DNA of 13,115 nt from an uncultured Flavobacteriales bacterium (GTDB lineage: Bacteria > Bacteroidota > Bacteroidia > Flavobacteriales_D > SKUL01): contig CALDPJ010000406.1 in NCBI GenBank assembly GCA_937911795.1, positions 1-13,115 on the forward strand. Reading direction: 5' to 3'. The notes beneath the pieces are model-generated. The model was not told the origin of the DNA. It did not search any database and saw nothing but the letters and a program-made list of their open reading frames with translations. This document shows positions 1 through 7,276 of this stretch, piece after piece. A program made the position numbers and the translations under genes. Each line of letters opens with the position of its first letter. The first letter of the stretch is position 1.

Positions 1-640
1 GTGTCACCGGCACGCATGGAAAATTTCCAGTATTATTTTGACCTCCCCAGGTTACAGCATCCTGTGGCACACCATTATTGTCGTAAACCGCCAACCACCC
101 TCCGGCATTTGGAAGCCATAAACGCAATCCGCCTCCGATACAAACACCAGTCCCATCAATTTCCAATTCTATTGTATTGCCCCCGTTTTGAACCAGTAAT
201 TCCGGGGTTATTTCCGGGGAATTTATTCCGTGAATCAAGAGGAATCCGGCAGGAGGTAGTACGGTTCCAGGAGGAATTACAAAACCTCCGGGATAATTTG
301 CTGTTGGATCTGCAAGTGCATCGAACGCGTTATTGCCAATATAAAAACAAGAAATGTCTACCGGAGAACATAAGTCAGGATTGTATAATTCAACCCATTC
401 TCCACCACTTTGATCGGTTGCATGCCAGATCGCTCCATCTCCGGATACGGGATTAATAACCATTTCATTTATAAGAACTTTTGGTCCTTCGTATGCGCAT
501 TCGATTCCATTACAATTTGTATTTGTTTCGGTGGTAAAGGAAACTTCAATTTGAGCCCATACCGGGCTGCAGACCACGCTTAGATGTACAACTATTACCA
601 TCCATACTTTCCAGCTAATACAAAAAGTCAGGTTGGTCAT
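1..640 (-). CDS. Secreted lamin-tail-domain protein, 5' part only (C-terminus beyond left edge)
   Basis: Read on the minus strand, an uninterrupted frame runs from an ATG at 638-640 to the window edge, giving about 213 residues without a stop. Residues 1-29 form a signal peptide (hydrophobic core MVIVVHLSVV, ending SPVWA before QIEV), so the product is exported. Residues about 55-205 match the lamin-tail domain pattern: LINEM near the start, GGEWVELYNP, a GNNA turn, YPGGFVIPPGT, then PNAGGW and QDAVTW. This domain is a beta-sandwich found in many large bacterial secreted proteins; its ligand here is unknown. The sequence is closely similar to residues 29-205 of the protein encoded at 815-3208, roughly two-thirds identical by eye, with a five-residue insertion after GNNA. 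The missing C-terminus probably carries repeats and a T9SS sorting domain, but that is inference from the paralogue. A second in-frame Met at residue 14 is a less likely start because it would remove the front of the signal peptide. Confidence 0.85.
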   Translation of the reverse strand, partial: MTNLTFCISWKVWMVIVVHLSVVCSPVWAQIEVSFTTETNTNCNGIECAYEGPKVLINEMVINPVSGDGAIWHATDQSGGEWVELYNPDLCSPVDISCFYIGNNAFDALADPTANYPGGFVIPPGTVLPPAGFLLIHGINSPEITPELLVQNGGNTIELEIDGTGVCIGGGLRLWLPNAGGWLAVYDNNGVPQDAVTWGGQNNTGNFPCVPVT

Positions 641-708
641 ACTGGTTTGGTGCGGATGGAAATGTTTGACCGGATGTGGTAAGCATTTCCCTTTGGTCAA
701 TTCATCGA

Positions 709-730
709 CAAAATACAAATTCCGCTGAAA
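709..730 (-). promoter_or_regulatory. Candidate promoter block, shared with the paralogue downstream of 3287
   Basis: On the minus strand the bases read TTTCAGCGGAATTTGTATTTTG, about 69 bases upstream of the ATG at 640. Nearly the same block lies at 3267-3287, 59 bases upstream of the paralogue's start. The TATTTTG part is one base short of the Bacteroidota -7 consensus TAnnTTTG. No clear -33 TTTG is seen upstream. Conservation between the two copies is the main support; the block could be duplication remnant rather than promoter. Confidence 0.35.
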
Positions 731-814
731 TGCCACACACTGGTGTATAACAAGGATATCGGGTGATGCAAGTCTTCGTAAAATTCAATTCCTTATTTCA
801 AACAATAAGTCTTA

Positions 815-3208
815 TTACCTGAAAACGTGTACACTTCCTTTACACAAGCCCTCGTACGCGGAATTACTACAATCAATCTGGCTGGACTCCAACAGATAAA
901 AGTAAACGCCATTCTCCAACGCTTCTCCTGATTCACTTTCACCGGAAAAGGGTGCGCCCGCCGGAGTTGTTTCATACACCTTTTTGCCCCAGCGGTTGAA
1001 GATTGTGAGCCGGTATTCCAGGCATTCATCGCCATTGGGCATGAGCAGAAGATGTTGATTTGCATCATCGCCGTTGGGGGTTATTACATTGGGAAGCCAG
1101 AATTCCGAAAGTTCGAGGCCCTCTTCCAGTTCAATAATTTGCACCGAGGAATAAACACAATTGGCGGCGTTGACAGCCGTAAGAGTGACGTCATATTCAC
1201 CGGCTTCTTCGTACAAATAAGTGGGTGAAAATTCTTCCGAAAAGACGGTATCGTTAATGGTCCAGATGTAATGATAACTGCTGTCTTCGTCAGCGGTCAA
1301 ATTGGTAAACCGAACTTCATTAAAACAATTTGCATCATACATAAAATCCGGTGTCAATGGAGAGAGTACCTGAAAAGTATGCGATGTATTGTTGCTGCAA
1401 CCATTTTGATCGGCAAACGAATATTGCACCGAATATTCTCCCGGGGGAAAAGAGTTCATATTTAATGAATTATCCTCAATGACTGAATTATTAAACGTTA
1501 AGATACCTCCTTCGGGACTGGTGTTTACCGACACCGTACCAGGTTGAAAACAAAATACCTCATCCATCGAGATTTCTACTTCCGGTAGTTCGTGAACCAT
1601 CACCAACGTTTCAATTATACTATCACATCCTTCAGCAGTTGTCAACTGCACTTCGTACAATCCTCCATTTTCTACATCGGTTCCGTCGGGCAAAATATAA
1701 CTCTCTCCCATACAAATTTCCGCGTCCATCTGCAGATGATAAGTTGGATTCACATTGATGGCCACGGCAAAAAGGGAATCACATTCTGCACCGGGAATCA
1801 GCACTTCGTATATTCCTTCTGTGTCCACTTCGGTGCCGTCTGGTAATATATGAGTCTCTCCCTGGCAGAGGGTAAATTCCTGCGGAACATTGATTACAGG
1901 TTCGACATTGAGCGCTACGGTATAAATACTATCACAACCACTTTGGGTATTGAATTCGATAACATAGTTACCGGATTGACTGATTTCCTCTCCACCGGGC
2001 AATGTATATATCTGATCTTCGCAAATCTCGGCCTCCAACTCAAAATGGTAACTCGGAAACATTTCCAACTCTACCGTAACGAGACTGTCGCACCCGCCAT
2101 CGGTTTGGAGCATCACTTCATAAATACCATTCTGACTCACGGTTGTTCCATCCGGAAGCTGAAAGCTATTGCCCTCACAAAAAGTTCCGGCCGCATCGGT
2201 TTCGTAGCTCAATTCTTCTATGGTTACACAAACTTCGGTGCTGTCTCCAAGATTATTGGTAACCAGCACACAATACTCCTGTGCGCACAATCCAACTGCA
2301 GTTGCAGTAGTTTGTAACTGGGCATCATTCCATTGGTAGAAAAATTCATCGCCGGCACCCGAAGCGATGACGGTAGCTGAACCATTGCAGGTAGATTCAC
2401 CCGGATCAATACAGTCTCCGTTACAATATGCATACGTGGGCTGTGCCAGTCCGCTCCACGCGCCGCCATCCGGAATCCGGCGGATACTTTGCCCAATAGA
2501 TAGTTGCGGATTTCCACTGAGGATATAGTTTTTACGGTCGTCAGGAATATCTACATAATTGACTAAGTTTCCGGAAAACCCACAACCATCAAGAGGTGGC
2601 ACACAGGGTAAAAAAGAAGTATTGTTGGCCGAAGTCCAACTCACTGCATCCTGCGGTTCACCTTCGCTATTGTAAAAAGCAAACCATCCACCGGCATTTG
2701 GAAACCAAAGCCGGGTGCCGCCTCCTACGCAAACCCCCGATCCGGTAACCACCAATTCGATCGTGTTTCCTCCATTTTCAACCAATAATTCGGCAGGCAC
2801 AGGACTGGCATTTATTCCCCGGATTAATACAAATCCTGCCGGCGGCACTACGGTACCCGGTGGTATTACATAGCCTCCCGGATAGTTTCCTCCATCGTTT
2901 GCATTGTTTCCGAGATAATAACAGGATACATCCACCGGTTCGCAGATATCGGGATTGTATAATTCTATCCACTCTCCTCCATTGGAAAATGTTCCTCCCC
3001 ATAATGAACCATCTCCCACGCTCGGTGCAAGCATAATCTCATTAATCAGAATTCCCGGTCCCTCATAATCACATTCCGATCCCGAACAACTTGTATTGAT
3101 TTCGGTAGTAAAAGAAACTTCTATCTGCGCATTCAAATTACGATGGCTGAAAACAACAGAAAAGAGCAGGAGTATACTCCACAACAGGTTAACTTCTAAC
3201 TTCTTCAT
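815..3208 (-). CDS. Large secreted protein: lamin-tail domain, Cys-pair repeats, PKD-like domain, T9SS C-terminal domain
   Basis: A 797-residue extracellular or cell-surface protein, counted from the ATG at 3206-3208; a TTG one codon upstream is also in frame but MKK is the typical signal-peptide start. Residues 1-27 are the signal peptide (core LLWSILLLFSVVF). Residues about 48-205 are a lamin-tail domain. Residues about 343-539 hold four repeats with pattern C-x-G-x4-LPDG, then G-x-YEV and CDS. Residues about 620-695 are PKD-like (FTNLT, YIWTINDT, AGEYDVTLTA). Residues about 704-797 match the gliding-motility-associated C-terminal domain (CHU_C type), seen in PNVITPNGDDANQ, FNRWGKKVYE and ENGVYFYLL. 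That domain is known to direct export through T9SS. No catalytic motif is visible, so a binding, adhesive or structural role is likely but unproven. Its neighbour at 1-640 is a paralogue; 174 bases separate the two genes, so each probably has its own promoter. Confidence 0.92.
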   Translation of the reverse strand: MKKLEVNLLWSILLLFSVVFSHRNLNAQIEVSFTTEINTSCSGSECDYEGPGILINEIMLAPSVGDGSLWGGTFSNGGEWIELYNPDICEPVDVSCYYLGNNANDGGNYPGGYVIPPGTVVPPAGFVLIRGINASPVPAELLVENGGNTIELVVTGSGVCVGGGTRLWFPNAGGWFAFYNSEGEPQDAVSWTSANNTSFLPCVPPLDGCGFSGNLVNYVDIPDDRKNYILSGNPQLSIGQSIRRIPDGGAWSGLAQPTYAYCNGDCIDPGESTCNGSATVIASGAGDEFFYQWNDAQLQTTATAVGLCAQEYCVLVTNNLGDSTEVCVTIEELSYETDAAGTFCEGNSFQLPDGTTVSQNGIYEVMLQTDGGCDSLVTVELEMFPSYHFELEAEICEDQIYTLPGGEEISQSGNYVIEFNTQSGCDSIYTVALNVEPVINVPQEFTLCQGETHILPDGTEVDTEGIYEVLIPGAECDSLFAVAINVNPTYHLQMDAEICMGESYILPDGTDVENGGLYEVQLTTAEGCDSIIETLVMVHELPEVEISMDEVFCFQPGTVSVNTSPEGGILTFNNSVIEDNSLNMNSFPPGEYSVQYSFADQNGCSNNTSHTFQVLSPLTPDFMYDANCFNEVRFTNLTADEDSSYHYIWTINDTVFSEEFSPTYLYEEAGEYDVTLTAVNAANCVYSSVQIIELEEGLELSEFWLPNVITPNGDDANQHLLLMPNGDECLEYRLTIFNRWGKKVYETTPAGAPFSGESESGEALENGVYFYLLESSQIDCSNSAYEGLCKGSVHVFR
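1592..2182 (-). repeat. Four tandem Cys-pair protein repeats within the 815-3208 gene
   Basis: This stretch encodes residues about 343-539, containing four units of roughly 50 residues each. Every unit has a first cysteine followed by a variable stretch, L-P-[DG]-G, then G-x-Y and a second cysteine in CDS. The two cysteines sit at 344/373, 396/425, 448/476 and 499/528, so spacing is 28 or 29 residues in all four. The regular pairing suggests a disulfide in each unit, which is inference. The units are diverged at the DNA level, so this is an old protein repeat rather than a recent DNA tandem repeat. Confidence 0.8.
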
Positions 3209-3266
3209 CAATGGTTTGTTTGGTTCATGTTTGGTTCACGGCATTGGGCAAGCTCTGCAAACCACG

Positions 3267-3287
3267 CAAAATACGAAATTCGCTGAA
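3267..3287 (-). promoter_or_regulatory. Candidate promoter of the 815-3208 gene
   Basis: On the minus strand the bases read TTCAGCGAATTTCGTATTTTG, 59 bases upstream of the ATG at 3208. TATTTTG resembles the Bacteroidota -7 element TAnnTTTG with one T missing, and a TTG lies 16 bases further upstream. The block matches 709-730 in front of the paralogue apart from a few substitutions and small indels. The 175-base gap it sits in (3209-3383) holds nothing else I can call. Confidence 0.38.
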
Positions 3288-3383
3288 TACAATTTTTCAA
3301 TTGACCAATTGCGCTGGAATGACGCCGAACAAACACAACAGTTGCGCGAAGGAAACTGTAAAAACAATCGTGGTTTTAACTTT

Positions 3384-4799
3384 TCAATACAAGAAAGTCC
3401 ACAACAGAACGATTGCCAATGCAATAGGCGGAGCAATTCCTATCAACAATAATCCACCGGGATAAAAGTCTTTCTGACGGATCAATCCAGTGGCAAAAGA
3501 GATGGCATTGCTCGGCGTTGAAACCGGCAACAACAGCGCGCTGGAGCAACAAATGGCTACAATTACCGGCACTGCCATACCGTACGGTGCGGGCAGCGTC
3601 AGGCTCAACGGAACCAGAATAGAAGCCGCGGCAGTATTGCTCATGATATTCGACAGCATCACCCCCATTAAACTAAAAATGACAGCGATAACCACAACCG
3701 GCAATGCCCAACCAAGAATGCGATCCATAAGTAAATCTGAAAGTCCTACATCCACGAGCGCGATACCAAGCGCCAGACCACCGGCCACGAGCATCAGCGT
3801 ATCCCACGGAAGCGATCGCACATCATTGGCATTGAGAACCTGCGTGAGCGTGAGCAATACAATCGGCACTGCTGAAGTTGCCGCTACCGGAATACCATGT
3901 AATGGTTCCGTAAGCCAGAGCAGCACAGTCAGAATCAAAGTGAAAATTACCGCCCTTCGGTGTGCCGGCTTCACGTCATTTGTATGGGTCTCGAAATGTG
4001 AGAGGTCGATTTCAATCATTTTAATTCTGAACCGTCGGATGAGAAATTTCCAAAAAAGAAACAACAGTAACAATGCGATGGGTAGCGCAACAGCCATCCA
4101 CTCAACAAACGAGATGTGAATACCCGCTTCACCAAGCGCACCCACAGCAATTGCGTTGGGAGGACTGCCGATGATTGTTCCGACACCTCCCAGTGATGCA
4201 GATGCCGGAATGCCCACCAGCAAAGCTTTCGAAAATGGTGAATCTTTGCCCAACGCAATTACGAGCGGAACAACCGATGAAATCATCATGGCAGTGGTGG
4301 CTGTATTAGACATAATCATGCTGGCCAAGCCGGTGGTGAGCATCAACCCAAATAATAATTTCTCGGGTCGAGCGCCGAATCGCTTTACGGTGAACTGCAA
4401 CAGCTGCCTGTCGAGCTCCACCACACTCATGGCTTTTGCCAAAAAGAATCCACCCAACAACAACCAGATCACGTTGCTCGTCCAGGTATCGACATACATT
4501 TTGACGGAAGTACTCTGATCGAACAGGAAATCACTGCCGAAACCAAAAACGAGCATTGCCACAAGAAAAATGCCCACGGCAAATGGTGGTATGGCTTCGG
4601 TAACCCACAATCCGATGGCGAGGATAGTAAGGAAAAACACAAAATCTACCTCGTCACCGTGCCCAAGACTTCGGAAAAAATAAGTGATCACCAGGGCCAG
4701 TGTAAGGTTCCCGGTGAATGAAGATGTATCAAACAGCCAGTTGAGCTTCAGCGTTTTGAAGATCCTACGGGCTGCGCGGCGGGAATCACTGTAAAACAT
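3384..4799 (-). CDS. DASS/SLC13-family sodium-coupled anion transporter
   Basis: A 471-residue inner-membrane protein of the divalent anion:Na+ symporter family, which imports dicarboxylates, citrate, sulfate or similar anions with sodium. Both hallmark SNT motifs are present at residues 164-166 (MSNTATTAMM) and 387-389 (MSNTAAAS). Their 223-residue spacing fits the two inverted-repeat halves of the family fold. Further family signatures are GGVGTIIGSPPNAI at 204-217 and LPVSTPSNAI at 424-433. Hydrophobic segments cover most of residues 30-255 and 285-471, with a hydrophilic loop at about 255-282. The length is normal for bacterial members. Residues 1-24 are basic and polar and should be cytoplasmic. 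The substrate cannot be read from sequence. The gene lies 86 bases downstream of the ABC operon but has a good -7 element of its own, so it is probably a separate unit. Confidence 0.92.
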   Translation of the reverse strand: MFYSDSRRAARRIFKTLKLNWLFDTSSFTGNLTLALVITYFFRSLGHGDEVDFVFFLTILAIGLWVTEAIPPFAVGIFLVAMLVFGFGSDFLFDQSTSVKMYVDTWTSNVIWLLLGGFFLAKAMSVVELDRQLLQFTVKRFGARPEKLLFGLMLTTGLASMIMSNTATTAMMISSVVPLVIALGKDSPFSKALLVGIPASASLGGVGTIIGSPPNAIAVGALGEAGIHISFVEWMAVALPIALLLLFLFWKFLIRRFRIKMIEIDLSHFETHTNDVKPAHRRAVIFTLILTVLLWLTEPLHGIPVAATSAVPIVLLTLTQVLNANDVRSLPWDTLMLVAGGLALGIALVDVGLSDLLMDRILGWALPVVVIAVIFSLMGVMLSNIMSNTAAASILVPLSLTLPAPYGMAVPVIVAICCSSALLLPVSTPSNAISFATGLIRQKDFYPGGLLLIGIAPPIALAIVLLWTFLY

Positions 4800-4819
4800 G
4801 AGAGGTCGATTGGCAAAGA

Positions 4820-4827
4820 CAAAGATA
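4820..4827 (-). promoter_or_regulatory. -7 promoter element of the DASS transporter gene
   Basis: The minus strand reads TATCTTTG, a perfect match to the Bacteroidota housekeeping -7 consensus TAnnTTTG. It ends 20 bases upstream of the ATG at 4799, which would give a short leader. A T-rich run at 4844-4851 sits 16 bases further upstream, near where a -33 TTTG would be expected, but there is no exact TTTG. Confidence 0.5.
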
Positions 4828-4843
4828 CAATCCGGCGGTTCGT

Positions 4844-4871
4844 AAAAAAAACGATCCGGGTCAGCGCCGGA
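4844..4871 (-). terminator. Possible weak intrinsic terminator of the ABC exporter operon
   Basis: After the adaptor stop codon the minus strand has TCCGG (4867-4871), a seven-base loop and CCGGA (4855-4859), then three bases and eight T residues (4844-4851). This is the layout of a Rho-independent terminator, but a five-base-pair stem is short. The T run may instead belong to the promoter of the DASS gene immediately downstream. Confidence 0.3.
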
Positions 4872-4885
4872 ACTTCACCACTATT

Positions 4886-5995
4886 CTACCCTTCGCCCCT
4901 GACCTTTGGCTTATTCCAGATTTTGATTTTATCATCCGCACCTATTCCCGAGATTACTTCGGTGATGATGCCATCGGATAAGCCGACTTTAATTTCGCGT
5001 TTTTCGAACAACTGATCACCCACTTCAACCTCAACAAATGCGGCTTCTGCATCTTTCTCATATTGAATCAGGCTTTCGGAAAGGGTTAATACACTGTCGC
5101 GGCGGTCGAGCACCACATCGGCATTTGCCGAATATCCCGCACGGATAAACTGGTCGCTTTCGAGTGTAACCGCTGCCCGAACCGGAAACTGCACCGCACC
5201 GTTTTCTTCGGTTCCTTTCGGTGCAATGTATTCCAGGATAGCTGTAAAACTCTCGTCGTCAATCGCTCCAATCGTTAGAATCAGTTCCATTCCTTCACGG
5301 ATTTTACCTACTTCCGATTCATCCACTTTCCCCTCGAAAATCAAATCTTCCATATCGGCAATGGCAGCAATCGTGGTTCCTTCATTAAAGTTGTTGGCCT
5401 CGATGACCGAATTTCCCTTCTTCACCGGAACATCCAGCACCATACCCGAAACGGTTGCCCGCACGAGTGTATTGCTTCCGGTTCCCTTGCTTTTCGCTAC
5501 CCCTTCGGTAACAATTTTCAGGTTATCTTCGGCCGCATTCATTTCCTGCTCAGCATTTTTCAGGGCCAGGTCAAAGGACTGAAAATCGGCGTAGGCAATT
5601 ACTCCCGATTCGTAGAGACGTTGGTTCCGGTCATGATCAATTTTCGCATTATCGCGGGCCAGTTTCGCCCGGCTGAGGCGATTTTCGGCCGTACTCATTT
5701 CCACCATATTGGGAACAATCCTGATCTTCGCCAGCACATCGCCCTGCTGCACATTCTGACCGGCTTCTACCATAATTTCTTCTATGATACCCGAAATCTG
5801 AGGCTTGATAAGTATCTCGTTTCTCGGCACTACCGATCCGGTTGCGACGGTTTTTTTGATAACATTGCCTATCTGCGCCTGCCCGGTATCGAAAATTACA
5901 GGTTGCTCCTGCGATTTCTCGTACAGAAAAACCAGGGTCCAGACAAATCCTGCAAGGCAGGCAATGACAACGAGTATAATCAGTATTTTTTTCAT
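4886..5995 (-). CDS. Periplasmic adaptor subunit (HlyD/MacA-like membrane fusion protein)
   Basis: A 369-residue adaptor that links an inner-membrane exporter to an outer-membrane channel. Residues 5-25 form a single N-terminal membrane anchor (ILIILVVIACLAGFVW). A lipoyl-like half follows at about 55-95 (KPQISGIIEEIMVEAGQNV), then a helical, charged coiled-coil hairpin at about 100-165, and the second lipoyl half at about 175-215 (RATVSGMVLDVPVKKGNSV). A beta-barrel region covers about 215-295 and a membrane-proximal region about 300-360. This order is that of MacA-type adaptors, and the length is typical. It is the last gene of the four-gene operon, 11 bases after the second permease, so it should work with those permeases and the ATPase. 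No outer-membrane factor gene is present in the window. Cargo is unknown. Confidence 0.93.
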   Translation of the reverse strand: MKKILIILVVIACLAGFVWTLVFLYEKSQEQPVIFDTGQAQIGNVIKKTVATGSVVPRNEILIKPQISGIIEEIMVEAGQNVQQGDVLAKIRIVPNMVEMSTAENRLSRAKLARDNAKIDHDRNQRLYESGVIAYADFQSFDLALKNAEQEMNAAEDNLKIVTEGVAKSKGTGSNTLVRATVSGMVLDVPVKKGNSVIEANNFNEGTTIAAIADMEDLIFEGKVDESEVGKIREGMELILTIGAIDDESFTAILEYIAPKGTEENGAVQFPVRAAVTLESDQFIRAGYSANADVVLDRRDSVLTLSESLIQYEKDAEAAFVEVEVGDQLFEKREIKVGLSDGIITEVISGIGADDKIKIWNKPKVRGEG

Positions 5996-6006
5996 TTCTG
6001 TATGGG

Positions 6007-7269
6007 TTATTCAGCTCTTAATGCTTCTATGGTTTTTACTTTCAAGGCCCGATTTGCGGGCAGCAATCCGGCGAGTGCACCGGCAATAATCAGTACCGTC
6101 AGCGCGGTGATCACAATTCCGAATTCCACACCCGGGTTTCGCATGGCCCCGCCGCCGTCTGCCTGTGCCTGCAACAACGTGTCAATTCCTTCGAGCGACC
6201 AAACGCCGGCAATTATTCCGAGGAAACCGGCCAGCGATGTCAGCACCACCGATTCGGAGAGAATCTGCAGTCGTACGTTCCACGGGGTTGCGCCCAGGGC
6301 CCGTCGCACGCCGAATTCGTTGGTTCGTTCTTTAATGATGACCAGCATAATGTTGCTCACTCCAATGATTCCGGCAAGCAATGTCAGAACGCCCACGAAC
6401 CACGACAAGCCGCGAATTCCGCTGAACACCATTTGAATTTCATTGAATGATTTCTGCATGTTCCACGACCCGAAGGCGCGATCATCCTCGGGATGGACTT
6501 TATGGCGCTCCTTTAACCGATCTTTGATGTTGGTCTCCATCTCCGCCACACTGAATTGCGGTTTTGCGGTGACGGCAATCCAACCGATTACATCACCATA
6601 ATTGAACGCCTTCTGAAAAGTAGAAAAAGGAACAAAAATGGTTTTGGTATCCTCCTCGGCGCGTTCCCCCTTCTGACGTGTTGTGTAGGTTCCGACCACC
6701 ATAAACGGAACGCCACTGATCGTAATGTACTCACCGATCGGATCTTCTCCGGCGTCGAATAAAATCTTCACTACCTGATCACCAATTACGCAAACCTTCC
6801 GGAATTCATCGATGTCCCGATGGTTGATGAAACGTCCCGAAACAATGGGGTGCGGCTCGACTTTATTGTAATCCGGATAATCGCCATTGACGTTGAAAGC
6901 CCCGGTTTTGGTTCCGCGGGTTACGTTGTCTCCACCGCGATAACCACCGAGTTGATTGCGCGGACACAGATATTCGATTTCATGCACATTCTCGCGCAGG
7001 TAATCCATGTCGCTGTTGTTCATGTTGAAATAGCGCCCCACTTTAAATCCGGCATAGGCTTTCGTCGTTCCCTGCGTCCATAAAAACATACTGTTGGTAG
7101 CGGTATTACCGAAATCAGCGGTGATTCCTTTTTCCAGTCCCTGTCCGGCTCCAAGCATGATGATGAGCATGAAGATGCCCCAGAAAACGCCAAAGGCAGT
7201 GGCTGCCGTCCTGAAAGGATTCGCAACCAACACCTGGTAAATTTCTGCCCATTTATCTCTGTCGAACAT
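6007..7269 (-). CDS. MacB-like ABC transporter permease (second permease of the operon)
   Basis: A 420-residue type VII ABC permease. It has one transmembrane helix at about 21-41, a large periplasmic domain (MacB-PCD type) at about 45-285, then three helices at about 289-311, 338-358 and 383-404, the FtsX-like part. Family signatures include GVSNIMLVIIKERTNEFGVR followed by RALGATPW at about 303-330, and the C-terminal GLLPANRALKVKTIEALR. There is no fused ATPase domain, so it must use the separate ATP-binding protein encoded at 8506-9189. It begins seven bases after the stop of the first permease and shares the MFD-x-DKW start and FWGIFMLI helix with it. The two are paralogues and probably form a heterodimer, which is inference. 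A Gly-rich insertion near residues 370-376 is not found in its partner. Confidence 0.93.
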   Translation of the reverse strand: MFDRDKWAEIYQVLVANPFRTAATAFGVFWGIFMLIIMLGAGQGLEKGITADFGNTATNSMFLWTQGTTKAYAGFKVGRYFNMNNSDMDYLRENVHEIEYLCPRNQLGGYRGGDNVTRGTKTGAFNVNGDYPDYNKVEPHPIVSGRFINHRDIDEFRKVCVIGDQVVKILFDAGEDPIGEYITISGVPFMVVGTYTTRQKGERAEEDTKTIFVPFSTFQKAFNYGDVIGWIAVTAKPQFSVAEMETNIKDRLKERHKVHPEDDRAFGSWNMQKSFNEIQMVFSGIRGLSWFVGVLTLLAGIIGVSNIMLVIIKERTNEFGVRRALGATPWNVRLQILSESVVLTSLAGFLGIIAGVWSLEGIDTLLQAQADGGGAMRNPGVEFGIVITALTVLIIAGALAGLLPANRALKVKTIEALRAE

Positions 7270-7276
7270 ACCTCTG

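Noticed and set aside
1..456. A 151-codon open frame on the plus strand, starting with GTG at the window edge.
   Set aside because: It lies antisense to the lamin-tail coding frame, which has a signal peptide and a close paralogue. The plus-strand product has no recognisable domain.
800..820. A short palindrome (AATAAG-A-CTTATT) at the end of the 815-3208 gene, as a possible terminator.
   Set aside because: The stem is entirely weak apart from one GC pair, the loop is too tight, and no T-run follows.
3291..3310. Small hairpin CAATT-GAAA-AATTG on the minus strand upstream of the large secreted gene.
   Set aside because: Five mostly AT base pairs; such matches are common in AT-rich spacers and no T-run follows.
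3490..4119. A 209-codon open frame on the plus strand opposite the DASS gene.
   Set aside because: The product is Ser/Thr/Ala-rich with no domain, and it mirrors a well-conserved transporter on the other strand.
3999..4811. The 13-base word TGAGAGGTCGATT occurs at 3999-4011 and again at 4799-4811.
   Set aside because: About one repeated 13-mer is expected by chance in 13 kb, and one copy is inside coding sequence.
5621..6436. A 271-codon open frame on the plus strand crossing the adaptor/permease junction.
   Set aside because: It spans two conserved minus-strand genes and their spacer, which a real gene would hardly do; no recognisable domain.
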